DNA of 52,876 bases. Source: an uncultured Methylotenera sp. GTDB lineage: Bacteria; Pseudomonadota; Gammaproteobacteria; Burkholderiales; Methylophilaceae. Positions 18,792-25,944 of this stretch are shown piece by piece. The number at the start of each line of letters is the position of its first letter. Within the stretch, counting starts at the first letter, position 1. Position numbers and translations under genes: made by a program. The notes below the pieces were generated by a model that searched no databases, was not told the DNA's origin, and worked only from the letters and a program-made list of their open reading frames with translations. The stretch covers positions 1 to 52,876 of the forward strand of contig NZ_CAMLGS010000016.1 of assembly GCF_946479685.1 (NCBI RefSeq), given 5' to 3'.

Positions 18792-19172
18792 ATGAGTGAT
18801 AGCAATAGTAATGACGGCCTATTAGGCTCACTGAAAAGGCTCACCAACACCTGTATCGGGATTGTACACACGCGTCTTGAACTGCTAAGCACAGACCTAG
18901 AAGAAGGACGCGAGCGTTTAATCTCTTTACTGGCGATGACCTTTGTTGCCCTATTCTGCCTGTGCTTTGGCATGGTGCTGCTGGCCATCCTGATTGTGGT
19001 GTTATTTTGGGATACGCATCGCCTGCTGGTGTTAAGCCTGCTCACAGGCTTATTTATTGTCACTGGCGGCATCATAGGTACGCTAGCGATACGCGCGCTC
19101 AAATCTATGCCTAGGATGTTCGAGGCCAGCTTGGCTGAGCTGGTAAAAGACCATCAAGAAACCAGAGATTAG
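18792..19172 (+). CDS. YqjE-like phage holin superfamily membrane protein
   Basis: The start is ATG 18792 (MSDSNSNDGLLGSL), five bases after the DUF883 stop, giving 126 residues. An N-terminal amphipathic segment (RLTNTCIGIVHTRLELLSTDLEEGRERL) is typical of Phage_holin_3_6/YqjE proteins. Two membrane helices follow (LLAMTFVALFCLCFGMVLLAILIVVLFW and LLVLSLLTGLFIVTGGIIGTLAIRAL). Despite the domain name it is a chromosomal inner-membrane protein of unknown function, not a phage remnant: the gene order with YqjD- and YqjK-like partners is conserved. Confidence 0.85.
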   Translation: MSDSNSNDGLLGSLKRLTNTCIGIVHTRLELLSTDLEEGRERLISLLAMTFVALFCLCFGMVLLAILIVVLFWDTHRLLVLSLLTGLFIVTGGIIGTLAIRALKSMPRMFEASLAELVKDHQETRD

Positions 19173-19181
19173 GAGCGATTT

Positions 19182-19472
19182 GTGAGTCCCAAACGCGCAA
19201 CTATCGCCGAGCGCCGCGAAAAGCTAATTCTGAAAGCCGCAACGCAGCGTGTAGCACTCGCGCAAGATGTTGCCCCCTTAGGCAAACCGTTAACCATTGC
19301 CTATCGTGGCTTTCAGCTGGCGCGCTACGTCAGGCAGCACCCGATTTTAATGCTGGGCGTCACCACCGCTATCAGTGTGATTCGTCCTGCACGCGTGCTT
19401 AAATGGTTAAAAACCGGCTTTTCTGCACTCAATCTGGCACGCAGTGTCAGTGATATCTTTATCAAGAAATAA
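19182..19472 (+). CDS. YqjK-like protein
   Basis: The 96-residue basic protein starts at GTG 19182, with AGGAG at 19171-19175. The opening KRATIAERREKLILKAATQRVALAQDVAPL is a YqjK-type Arg/Lys-rich helix. Downstream a weakly hydrophobic stretch (HPILMLGVTTAISVIRPARVLKWL) could lie at the membrane. It closes the YqjD-YqjE-YqjK-like unit and is followed by a terminator. Function is unknown; membership is judged from order and N-terminal pattern. Confidence 0.75.
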   Translation: MSPKRATIAERREKLILKAATQRVALAQDVAPLGKPLTIAYRGFQLARYVRQHPILMLGVTTAISVIRPARVLKWLKTGFSALNLARSVSDIFIKK

Positions 19473-19488
19473 CTATCGCTTAGACAAT

Positions 19489-19519
19489 AAAAAAAGCGGC
19501 TATTCGCCGCTTTTTTTTA
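19489..19519. terminator. Intrinsic terminator (possibly bidirectional)
   Basis: AAAAAGCGGC (19491-19500) pairs with GCCGCTTTTT (from 19506) around a five-base loop, followed by a T-run. It lies between the YqjK-like gene and the convergent Fae-like gene and is symmetrical enough for both. Confidence 0.9.
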
Positions 19520-19592
19520 TTGCTTCATCTGTCATGCCCAAACCTACCAGCGCTTGAGCATTTATGGATGCCAGATAGCTTAATCAGCTATC

Positions 19593-20144
19593 TTATTTTT
19601 GATCCCAAGAATCTTCCCACATGCAGTGTTTGATTTTGTTGCGGTTAGCAATCAACTCATCAATGCTAGGCTCGTCGTTCAATGCACGTTTGATCGCCAA
19701 TTTAGTCGCATCGTAGTTGTTTTTGTACATGTCGGCTTTGTCTAGTTTGCCTTCTTTTTCTAATGGGATGCAACCTGGGTCAATCCATACCAAGCTAATG
19801 ATGCATAGATCATTTGCTTGCTCTTTAGGAATGATGCCTTCGATTACACAGTCCAAGATCGCATCAGCAGTAGCTGCTTGTACCACACCACCGAACAACG
19901 CTACATCGGTGCTGCCTTTTAAAGTTACTTTTGGTACTGTCATACATACTGGGCGTACCATTTGGTTGATATCACGCACAGCAAACATTGCAGTGTGGCC
20001 TTTGCTTTGTGCCATTAAGTTTGCAAACGCTTGGCCTACTGGGCCGTCAACTGCGCCGATTAAGATTTCTGGCATCGCAGCGGTAACGTCTTTACCTTCT
20101 GAGAATACAGTGGCTTCGCCTGCTTTGAAAATGATTTTTGACAT
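19593..20144 (-). CDS. Formaldehyde-activating enzyme family protein (Fae-like paralogue)
   Basis: Fae condenses formaldehyde with tetrahydromethanopterin in methylotrophs. The 183-residue protein keeps the family core (EILIGAVDGPVGQAFAN, IEGIIPKEQANDL, YNYEATKL-like NNYDATKLAIKRAL). Compared with my memory of Methylobacterium Fae, the His 17 proposed as catalytic acid (VAHIDLIIG) is replaced: the aligned segment reads AAMPEILIG with Met 24. It also carries an insertion (WIDPGCIPLEKEGKLDKADMY) and an extended C-terminus. It is thus probably a Fae2/Fae3-type homologue, not the main Fae. It may bind formaldehyde or a pterin with a sensing or altered role. It is monocistronic, with an unusual palindromic upstream region. 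Confidence 0.85.
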   Translation of the reverse strand: MSKIIFKAGEATVFSEGKDVTAAMPEILIGAVDGPVGQAFANLMAQSKGHTAMFAVRDINQMVRPVCMTVPKVTLKGSTDVALFGGVVQAATADAILDCVIEGIIPKEQANDLCIISLVWIDPGCIPLEKEGKLDKADMYKNNYDATKLAIKRALNDEPSIDELIANRNKIKHCMWEDSWDQK

Positions 20145-20168
20145 GAGAATTCCTTGAGAATTAAAACG

Positions 20169-20218
20169 ATGAAATAAACAATAAAAATATGAATAAATTC
20201 AATAATGAATAAAATTCA
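20169..20218. repeat. Imperfect tandem repeats upstream of the Fae-like gene
   Basis: Related units atgaaataaaca (from 20169), atgaataaattca (20189-20201) and atgaataaaattca (20205-20218) recur in the leader of the Fae-like gene. They are AT-rich, so chance is harder to exclude than at the other repeat loci. Confidence 0.5.
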
Positions 20219-20223
20219 TGATG

Positions 20224-20254
20224 CTATTCTATAAAGTGAGATTTTATAGAATAG
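20224..20254. promoter_or_regulatory. Perfect 12-bp inverted repeat upstream of the Fae-like gene
   Basis: The arms ctattctataaa (20224-20235) and tttatagaatag (20243-20254) are perfectly complementary with a 7-base spacer. The site lies about 80-110 bases upstream of the Fae-like start, where a regulator could bind or a promoter -10 (tataaa/tttata) could sit inside the arms. Its regulator is unknown. Confidence 0.6.
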
Positions 20255-20433
20255 CCCTGCTTTAAGCAATTTACATACACATAAAGCCGCTCTGGCATGT
20301 ATCAGTCACCACCCTACCAACCCGAACAGCCTCATCAGCGCACTAACATGGTGCGCCAAATTGGTGCATAGTGTAATATCACTAAAAATCTAGTACTAAA
20401 AATTACACTCAAAATACTTTTAGGTTCAATCGC

Positions 20434-21618
20434 TTGGATAAACTCAAACAATGGCTACGCGGCTTTGTGCCAGAGCGCATTGCCGTTAATCATACAGAGC
20501 GCTTACGCGCTGGCATTGGCGCTTGTATCGGCATCCTCTGCACTGGTCTCGTCACCATCTTAATCGAAGGCGATGCCAGTACCATTCCCTATTTAATCGC
20601 GCCTATGGGTGCCTCTGCGGTGCTGCTATTTGCTGTCCCCTCCAGCCCACTGGCACAGCCGTGGTCTATCATAGGCGGCAATACCACTGCCGCCATTATC
20701 GGCGTCACCAGCGCCATCTGGATTGCACATCCTGCCACAGCCGCCGCGGTAGCAGTTAGCCTCTCTATTGTCGCCATGTTTGCGCTCAGATGCATACACC
20801 CGCCCAGCGGTGCGGTAGCACTTACCGCGGTACTCGGCGGTGCTTCTATCCATGCACAGGGTTATTGGTTTGTATTGACACCAGTAGCGCTTAACTCGTT
20901 CATCCTGCTGCTGGTCGCCATTCTCTATAACAATGCCACACGCCGCCCTTATCCACATCTGGTAGCGAAACCTGCGCAGCAGTTAACCAAGGATATTCCG
21001 GCCGAAATGCGCTTTGGCTTTAATACAGAAGACTTAAATGCTGTGTTAAAAGAGTACAACCAAGTGCTGGACGTTAGCCGCGATGATTTGCAAACCCTGC
21101 TGCAACAAACGGAAATGCACGCCTATCGCCGCCGCTTTGGTGAGATTATCTGCGCAGACATCATGTCTAAAGATGTAGTCAGCGTGGTGTTCGGCACCTT
21201 GCTGGAAGACGCTTGGCTACTGATGCGCCAGCATGAAATCAAAGCGCTGCCGGTGATTGATAGAGCACGGCGCGTGGTAGGCATTATTACCCAAGCCAAC
21301 TTTATGCAGCATGCCAACTTAGAGGTGTACGAAGGCTTTGACGCCAAGCTCAAGAACTTTATCCGCAGAACCCATACCCTGTCTTCACACAAGCCAGAAG
21401 TGGTAGGTCAAATCATGACTTCACCGGCCGTCACCGCAACAGCCAATATGCATATTATTGAACTGATACCGTTGATGTCGCAAACCAAGGTTCACCATCA
21501 TATCCCTGTGGTGGATGATGAGCGCCGACTGGTAGGCATGGTGACGCAGTCTGATTTAGTCTCAGCCCTCTACCATGGGCGCGTGGCTAACTTGCGAACG
21601 CTGGGCTTGTCTTCTTAA
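20434..21618 (+). CDS. HPP family membrane protein with C-terminal CBS pair
   Basis: The 394-residue protein has four to five membrane helices in its first 170 residues with the name-giving IHPPSGAVALTAVLGG. Two CBS domains follow (IMSKDVVSVVFGTLLEDAWLLMRQHEIKALPVID, and IMTSPAVTATANMHIIELIPLMSQTKVHHHIPVVDDERRLVGMVTQSDL). Some HPP proteins transport nitrite in chloroplasts and cyanobacteria; CBS pairs usually bind adenosyl ligands and gate the membrane part. The start is TTG 20434 (MDKLKQWLRG), chosen from the protein N-terminus. The 3' end overlaps the convergent diguanylate cyclase gene by 32 bases. Confidence 0.88.
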   Translation: MDKLKQWLRGFVPERIAVNHTERLRAGIGACIGILCTGLVTILIEGDASTIPYLIAPMGASAVLLFAVPSSPLAQPWSIIGGNTTAAIIGVTSAIWIAHPATAAAVAVSLSIVAMFALRCIHPPSGAVALTAVLGGASIHAQGYWFVLTPVALNSFILLLVAILYNNATRRPYPHLVAKPAQQLTKDIPAEMRFGFNTEDLNAVLKEYNQVLDVSRDDLQTLLQQTEMHAYRRRFGEIICADIMSKDVVSVVFGTLLEDAWLLMRQHEIKALPVIDRARRVVGIITQANFMQHANLEVYEGFDAKLKNFIRRTHTLSSHKPEVVGQIMTSPAVTATANMHIIELIPLMSQTKVHHHIPVVDDERRLVGMVTQSDLVSALYHGRVANLRTLGLSS

Positions 21619-22807
21619 CATCTACTCGCGCTGCGACATCCATATTGGAGTAAATACTTACCCGATTACGCCCGCTCGCTTTAGCGCAGTAAAGCGCCTT
21701 GTCGGCGGCCGCTACTAAATCGGCAAACTCCAACCCAAGCTCTGTCGAATCTGCCACACCAATACTCACGGTAAGATTCAAACGCTCTTTACCCACAGCC
21801 AAGCTAAATTCGGCAAAAGCCAAGCGCAGGCGCTCGGCCAGATCCAGCGCTTCGCTCTCGTTGGTAGAGGTAAGCAGCATGCAGAACTCCTCACCGCCGT
21901 AACGGGCAAAGTAATCCTCAGCACGGATAGATCTCTGCGCAATATCTGCAACCGCGCGCAGCACTTTATCCCCTACCGGATGGCCATAGCGGTCATTGAT
22001 AGATTTAAAGAAATCAATATCTATCATCATAATCGCCAAGGTTTCACCGGTACGCATGCAACGTGCCCTTAAGCGCACCGCCTCTTCTTCCAGCCGACGA
22101 CGATTGAGCAAGCCAGTCAGCGCATCACGCGATGCCATTTGATAAACGTCAGCAATCAAACGGTGGTTCAACATCAATAACAAACCAAACGATGAGCAAA
22201 ACTGCAGCAAACAGCCAATTACAAATGGCATGGTATTAATCGGCGTATTCACATGCAGACCTATCACTGCATCCGGTGACAGCATTATCACCACTCCACG
22301 CGCAAGCATAATCACTGCCAGTACAGAGAAACACGCGCCAGCAAACCAATATGCCACCCGCAGCGAGGCCTCCACCTTAACCAGTAGCACGCGCGCGCAT
22401 GCCACATAAATCGCGCAAAATATAAAAGAATTAATGGTCGCTCGTGCATGAAAATCTGGATGTATCACGCTAAACCAGGTGTTCAAGCCGAAAATAGCCA
22501 CGATCAGCGGCACCAATATGCGCCAGCACACCGGCTGCTCTTTAAAGGTTTGTATCCCGGTTAACTGCAGACAAGCTCCGCTTGCAATCAAGGTCACGCC
22601 GATTACCGTTGCCCACTCCCGCCCAGGTGTGGTTTGCCCATAAAAATAGGCCAAGCTAAACCCTAAGCTGATGCAGAGGTTAGCAATCGCCCATTGCCGA
22701 ACGCCGCGTATATTACCTACGCGTAAACCTGCCAACTCAAACAAGCAGAAAAACATAAATGCCAGCATGGAAAACATCACCATGACGGTACGTGCATCTA
22801 AACCCAT
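21587..22807 (-). CDS. Membrane-bound diguanylate cyclase (GGDEF)
   Basis: The 406-residue protein has about seven predicted membrane helices in the first 205 residues. A GGDEF domain follows: DALTGLLNRRRLEEE, MMIDIDFFKSINDRYGHPVGDKVLR and the active-site GGEEF at about 304-308. It should make cyclic di-GMP from GTP. No RxxD inhibitory site is obvious upstream of GGEEF; the segment there reads RAEDYFARYGGEEF, with RAED nearby. There is no EAL domain. The N-terminal seven-helix part resembles MHYT/7TM-type sensors only loosely; its signal is unknown. The gene is monocistronic and its end overlaps the convergent HPP gene. Confidence 0.93.
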   Translation of the reverse strand: MGLDARTVMVMFSMLAFMFFCLFELAGLRVGNIRGVRQWAIANLCISLGFSLAYFYGQTTPGREWATVIGVTLIASGACLQLTGIQTFKEQPVCWRILVPLIVAIFGLNTWFSVIHPDFHARATINSFIFCAIYVACARVLLVKVEASLRVAYWFAGACFSVLAVIMLARGVVIMLSPDAVIGLHVNTPINTMPFVIGCLLQFCSSFGLLLMLNHRLIADVYQMASRDALTGLLNRRRLEEEAVRLRARCMRTGETLAIMMIDIDFFKSINDRYGHPVGDKVLRAVADIAQRSIRAEDYFARYGGEEFCMLLTSTNESEALDLAERLRLAFAEFSLAVGKERLNLTVSIGVADSTELGLEFADLVAAADKALYCAKASGRNRVSIYSNMDVAARVDVKKTSPAFAS

Positions 22808-22972
22808 GTAAACTCCTAATAACTATCGGTATTATCTATTAATTACTGATATTTAAGAAATTTATCGCACGCATAGCCGCCTGATAATTACGTAAAATCA
22901 TTAGGCTGCATTCATTAAAGCACATATGCCTAGGCTGCAACTGTTGGGTATGATACTAATCATACAAACACA

Positions 22973-22988
22973 ACATCAATCTTGATGT
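22973..22988 (+). promoter_or_regulatory. Small perfect hairpin in the pqqA leader
   Basis: ACATCAA and TTGATGT form a 7-bp inverted repeat with a 2-base centre, ending 12 bases before the AGGAGA ribosome-binding site of pqqA. It may stabilise the short mRNA or be an operator; no known site is recognised. Confidence 0.4.
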
Positions 22989-23012
22989 AAACCAACTAAC
23001 AGGAGAATCATT

Positions 23013-23084
23013 ATGTGGACAACACCAGCTGCAACAGAAATGCGTTTTGGCTTCGAAGTTACTATGTACGTAATGAACAAGTAA
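23013..23084 (+). CDS. pqqA: PQQ precursor peptide PqqA
   Basis: A 23-residue peptide, MWTTPAATEMRFGFEVTMYVMNK, matches PqqA in length and pattern: MW..PA near the start, then FEVTxY with the Glu (15) and Tyr (19) that PqqE cross-links to make pyrroloquinoline quinone. AGGAGA lies seven bases before the ATG. The gene stands alone with a leader of about 200 bases and its own terminator; pqqB, C, D and E are not in the window. Methylotrophs that use PQQ methanol dehydrogenases often carry isolated, highly expressed pqqA copies. The peptide is too short for routine gene callers. Confidence 0.95.
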   Translation: MWTTPAATEMRFGFEVTMYVMNK

Positions 23085-23116
23085 TACGCGCTAGCCGACT
23101 TACTCTAGCCAACTTA

Positions 23117-23166
23117 ATAGTTCATTAATAAAACTTATAGTTAGTAAATAAATAGTTGGTAAATAA
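23117..23166. repeat. Three copies of a 15-bp unit after pqqA
   Basis: Copies are 23117-23131 (atagttcattaataa), 23137-23151 (atagttagtaaataa) and 23152-23166 (atagttggtaaataa), the last two directly adjacent. They occupy the spacer between the pqqA stop and its terminator. Confidence 0.75.
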
Positions 23167-23198
23167 AAAGCCTGCTCAGTAATCAGCAGGCTTTTTTT
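23165..23198. terminator. Intrinsic terminator shared by pqqA and the convergent GNAT gene
   Basis: agcctgct (23169-23176) pairs with agcaggct (23185-23192), flanked by A- and T-runs on either side. Confidence 0.92.
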
Positions 23199-23225
23199 AC
23201 GTCTACATTTTATGGCTTCATCCTT

Positions 23226-23693
23226 TTAAGCCATTACGCGCTGCATATCTTTGTGCAGAATACCGGCATCCATATAAGCTTCGCTACATACCCTAAAGCC
23301 AAACTTTTCATAAAACGCTATCGCATGCACTTGCGCTGATAGCGTGATGACAGGCCGTGCCTGCTGCTGATAATACGCTATCGCCGCATTCAGCAAGGCC
23401 GCGCCCACACCTAAACCGCGCCAGGGCTTTAATACCGCCATACGGCCTATGCTGCCATCGGCCAACAATCTAGCACAGCCTATGGCCTCGCCGGCGGCAT
23501 TAAGCGCCAATAAATGCTGCGCCGCCGCATCCAAGCCATCCCACTCCAGTTCGACCGGCACTTCTTGCTCAATGATAAACACCACTTCACGTACTGCCAT
23601 CAGTTGTGCTGCATGTGTTTGCCAGCTTACTTTTTCTATGTTGAAACTATCTTGCAATGTTAACCCCTTGCGAGCGTTGGCAGTAACAGGCAT
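23226..23693 (-). CDS. GNAT family N-acetyltransferase
   Basis: The 155-residue protein has the GNAT acetyl-CoA motif A (GRMAVLKPWRGLGVGAALLNAAI, with the R/Q-x-x-G-x-G/A turn as RGLGVG) and motif B (ITLSAQVHAIAFYEKFGFRVCSEAYMDAGILHKDMQRV). The overall pattern is close to the ElaA/YjcF-like small GNATs. It would transfer an acetyl group to an unknown amine. It is divergent from the DoxX gene with only 39 bases between starts, so the promoters overlap. Confidence 0.88.
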   Translation of the reverse strand: MPVTANARKGLTLQDSFNIEKVSWQTHAAQLMAVREVVFIIEQEVPVELEWDGLDAAAQHLLALNAAGEAIGCARLLADGSIGRMAVLKPWRGLGVGAALLNAAIAYYQQQARPVITLSAQVHAIAFYEKFGFRVCSEAYMDAGILHKDMQRVMA

Positions 23694-23732
23694 TATGCAG
23701 CCTTGGTCTTTAATTAATGATTAAGGTTTTAT

Positions 23733-24107
23733 ATGCAAAAATACTTAGCAACTGCAGCACGCGTTTTATTAGCACAATTATTCTTGGTTCAAGTTGTGGT
23801 GCTGATTATTGGTTTCACCAACAACCCTGATGGATATCAGCAATATCAAGCTACTTTAGGTAGCATGGGCTTGCCTGGCATTTTTGCCCCGCTTATTATT
23901 TTAGTGAACTGTATCGGTGGCTTGGCTTTATTGCTAGGTTACAAAACCAAAGCTTTTGCATTGGTCATGGCATTTTATATTGTGGGCTTAACCCTGTTAC
24001 TTAAATTGCCGTTATTGCAATACCTAGCCATTGCTGGCGGTCTGTTGCTATTGCACGCAAACCCAAACACGGCGCTGAGCTTAGACAACCGTAAAAAATC
24101 TGCTTAA
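23733..24107 (+). CDS. DoxX family membrane protein
   Basis: The 124-residue protein has four membrane helices. The family pattern runs RVLLAQLFLVQVVVLIIGF, YQATLGSMGLPGIFAPLIILVNCIGGLALLLGYKTKAFALVMAFYIVGLTLL, ending in a helix and a basic tail. DoxX-like proteins are linked to quinone-dependent redox and stress responses, but their biochemistry is poorly defined. It is divergent from the GNAT gene and followed by a repeat array and a terminator. Confidence 0.88.
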   Translation: MQKYLATAARVLLAQLFLVQVVVLIIGFTNNPDGYQQYQATLGSMGLPGIFAPLIILVNCIGGLALLLGYKTKAFALVMAFYIVGLTLLLKLPLLQYLAIAGGLLLLHANPNTALSLDNRKKSA

Positions 24108-24118
24108 TCCACACTTAA

Positions 24119-24170
24119 GTTAAAAGCAGCAATTAAAAGCAACGGTTAAGAGCAGCACTTAAGCAGCGCG
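24119..24170. repeat. About four tandem copies of a 13-bp unit
   Basis: Copies are 24119-24131 (gttaaaagcagca), 24132-24144 (attaaaagcaacg), 24145-24157 (gttaagagcagca) and a degenerate 24158-24170 (cttaagcagcgcg). They start 11 bases after the DoxX stop. Confidence 0.8.
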
Positions 24171-24190
24171 GCTCTTAAGTCGGCACCAGC

Positions 24191-24216
24191 AAGCGGCCTT
24201 ATCGGCCGCTTTTTTA
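24191..24216. terminator. Intrinsic terminator between DoxX and the convergent metallohydrolase
   Basis: aagcggcc (24191-24198) pairs with ggccgctt (24204-24211), then TTTTT. The T-run reaches the stop codon of the convergent gene at 24214. Confidence 0.9.
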
Positions 24217-25152
24217 TTCCCACTCCAGCATCGGGTATATCGTATTTACATTACGCCGATTGGCAATTTCAAACAGCTGCCATTTATCGCGCTCGCTCTC
24301 TGCGGCAGTATCCATGGTTTTTTCCATGCTGATATTGCGCTTGATATTGGCGCGCACATCACTCAATAGCACCGTTAAATAACGCTCTGCATTGCTTAAT
24401 GCCATTACCCAATCCTTAGTCACCGGGCCATGCCCTGGCACTACTTGCTGCGCTGGGCTGGCTTTCAGCTTGCTAATTTCGGCAATCAAGCCCTTAATGT
24501 CTGCCTCCACCACCGGCGTGCGTGTGATAAATAACAAATCGCCGGCAAACAGGGTTCCTGTTTTACGGTCCAGCACCGTCAGGTCGGTATTAGTATGGGC
24601 AGGTGGATGTGCGGTTAATACCAGCACCCGGTCACCTAAATCCAGCTCTGTCGTATTTTTTACCGCCAGTGTAGGTTTAATCAACTCACTGCCTTTGGCA
24701 TCCTCATGCAAAAAACGCTCATTCAGCTTAGTGTACTGCTCTCTGCGCAAATCCATGGCATGGCCTAACTTCTCGTGCCCTACAAATTCTGGCTTAGGCT
24801 CACTGGCTGTTTTAGGTAAAAATGCCGCATTGCCGTAGACATGGTCTGGATGCACATGGGTATTAATCACATACAACACCGGCAGCGGTGTGACCTTACG
24901 TATCGCCGCATGTAGCTGCTCCCCCACTTTCAGACTGCCCCCGCTATCGATCACCGCCACTCCCTTGCTACCGACGATAAAGCTAATATTGCAGATATCG
25001 CCCTGATAGCCAGTATCAATATCCAGATGCTGTCCATGATGCACATAAACACCTTCAGCCACCGTCTCCAGCGCCAAGCGTTCAGGCTGAGTTTGCGCAT
25101 GGGTACAGCCCAATATTGAAAATAGGCTCATGGTTATCATTAAAATTCTCAT
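24214..25152 (-). CDS. Metallo-beta-lactamase-fold lipoprotein, quinoprotein relay system zinc metallohydrolase type
   Basis: The 312-residue protein opens with a lipoprotein signal (SILG then Cys 16). The zinc site is complete: NTHVHPDH (HxHxDH), AHTNTD, FAGDLLF (Asp) and VPGHGPV (His). The C-terminus reads FEIANRRNVNTIYPMLEWE. That ending is the mark, as I recall, of the quinoprotein relay (SoxH-related, PQQ-linked) subgroup, which co-occurs with PQQ-dependent dehydrogenases. It is divergent from cytochrome b561 and about 1.1 kb from pqqA, a context that fits PQQ-linked electron transfer. The substrate is unknown. Confidence 0.82.
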   Translation of the reverse strand: MRILMITMSLFSILGCTHAQTQPERLALETVAEGVYVHHGQHLDIDTGYQGDICNISFIVGSKGVAVIDSGGSLKVGEQLHAAIRKVTPLPVLYVINTHVHPDHVYGNAAFLPKTASEPKPEFVGHEKLGHAMDLRREQYTKLNERFLHEDAKGSELIKPTLAVKNTTELDLGDRVLVLTAHPPAHTNTDLTVLDRKTGTLFAGDLLFITRTPVVEADIKGLIAEISKLKASPAQQVVPGHGPVTKDWVMALSNAERYLTVLLSDVRANIKRNISMEKTMDTAAESERDKWQLFEIANRRNVNTIYPMLEWE

Positions 25153-25263
25153 GAATGATTCCTTGCGTTAAAGTTAGCGATTAAAATAACTGCGCTTATG
25201 CAATCATTTGTGACGACTATGGTCACAGTTGGATGTCAACGGAGTGCTACTTAGGATATTACT

Positions 25264-25860
25264 ATGAATCAAGATTCTTCTCGCTATACAAAAACCGCGG
25301 TTATTCTGCACTGGCTGATTGCTCTGGTGGTAATTGCCATGTTTGCACTAGGTTGGTATATGACCGAACTGCCCAAAGAGGCGGCAAAACAAACGGCCTT
25401 TGATTTATTCGATTTAGGAGTCTACACCTGGCATCTGGCAGAAGAAGTCAGTCCTAGAAACTTCTACTTTAACCTGCATAAATCTGTCGGCGTTACCCTA
25501 TTAGCCTTGATTGCGCTGCGCGTACTATGGCGCATCACGCACCGCCCACCTGCTATGCTGGCTTCTTATAAAGCATGGGAAAAGAAACTGGCCACCGGTA
25601 CACACCATATGCTGTATTTATTGATGGTAGCAATGCCAGTAAGTGGCTTGATTATGGCTATGAGCGGCAAGTACGGCGTTAAATGGTTTGGTATCGAAAT
25701 CATTGCAGGCCTAGATAACAGCACCTTGCGTGACGTGTTCAAAGAAGCGCATGAGATTATCGGTGTTATCTTTATTACTGCCATCATCCTGCATATTTTA
25801 GGCGCACTAAAGCATAAATTGATTGATAAAGACGGCACCATGAAGCGCATCTCTTTCTAA
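25264..25860 (+). CDS. Cytochrome b561-family di-haem membrane protein
   Basis: The 198-residue protein has four membrane helices and the histidines expected to hold two b haems: VILHWLIALVV, the NLHKSVGVTLLALIALRVLWRITHRPP block, HHMLYLLMVAMPVSGLIM, and KEAHEIIGVIFITAIILHILGALKHKLI. These proteins move electrons between quinol and periplasmic acceptors. A slightly long periplasmic loop (TELPKEAAKQTAFDLFDLGVYTWHLAEEVSPRN) separates helices 1 and 2. It is divergent from the quinoprotein-relay-type metallohydrolase, which suggests a shared role in periplasmic redox. Confidence 0.9.
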   Translation: MNQDSSRYTKTAVILHWLIALVVIAMFALGWYMTELPKEAAKQTAFDLFDLGVYTWHLAEEVSPRNFYFNLHKSVGVTLLALIALRVLWRITHRPPAMLASYKAWEKKLATGTHHMLYLLMVAMPVSGLIMAMSGKYGVKWFGIEIIAGLDNSTLRDVFKEAHEIIGVIFITAIILHILGALKHKLIDKDGTMKRISF

Positions 25861-25881
25861 TTTAAGCTGCATTTAAGCAAT

Positions 25882-25913
25882 AAAAAAAGCCCGCATGATG
25901 CGGGCTTTTTTAT
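25882..25913. terminator. Intrinsic terminator after cytochrome b561 (convergent with terC-like gene)
   Basis: gcccgca (25889-25895) pairs with tgcgggc (25899-25905), with A-run before and T-run after, so it can work for both convergent genes. Confidence 0.92.
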
Positions 25914-25944
25914 TACAGGCTAACTAAGGCTAATACCGCCTTGG

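Noticed and set aside
18792..19172. Phage holin (prophage remnant)
   Set aside because: The domain name misleads; the gene is in a YqjD-YqjE-YqjK-like chromosomal unit and no other phage gene is nearby.
19525..19575. Second REP-like unit after the YqjK terminator
   Set aside because: It shares CTGTCAT and a CCAG end with the 9575 element but the interior does not pair; too weak to call.
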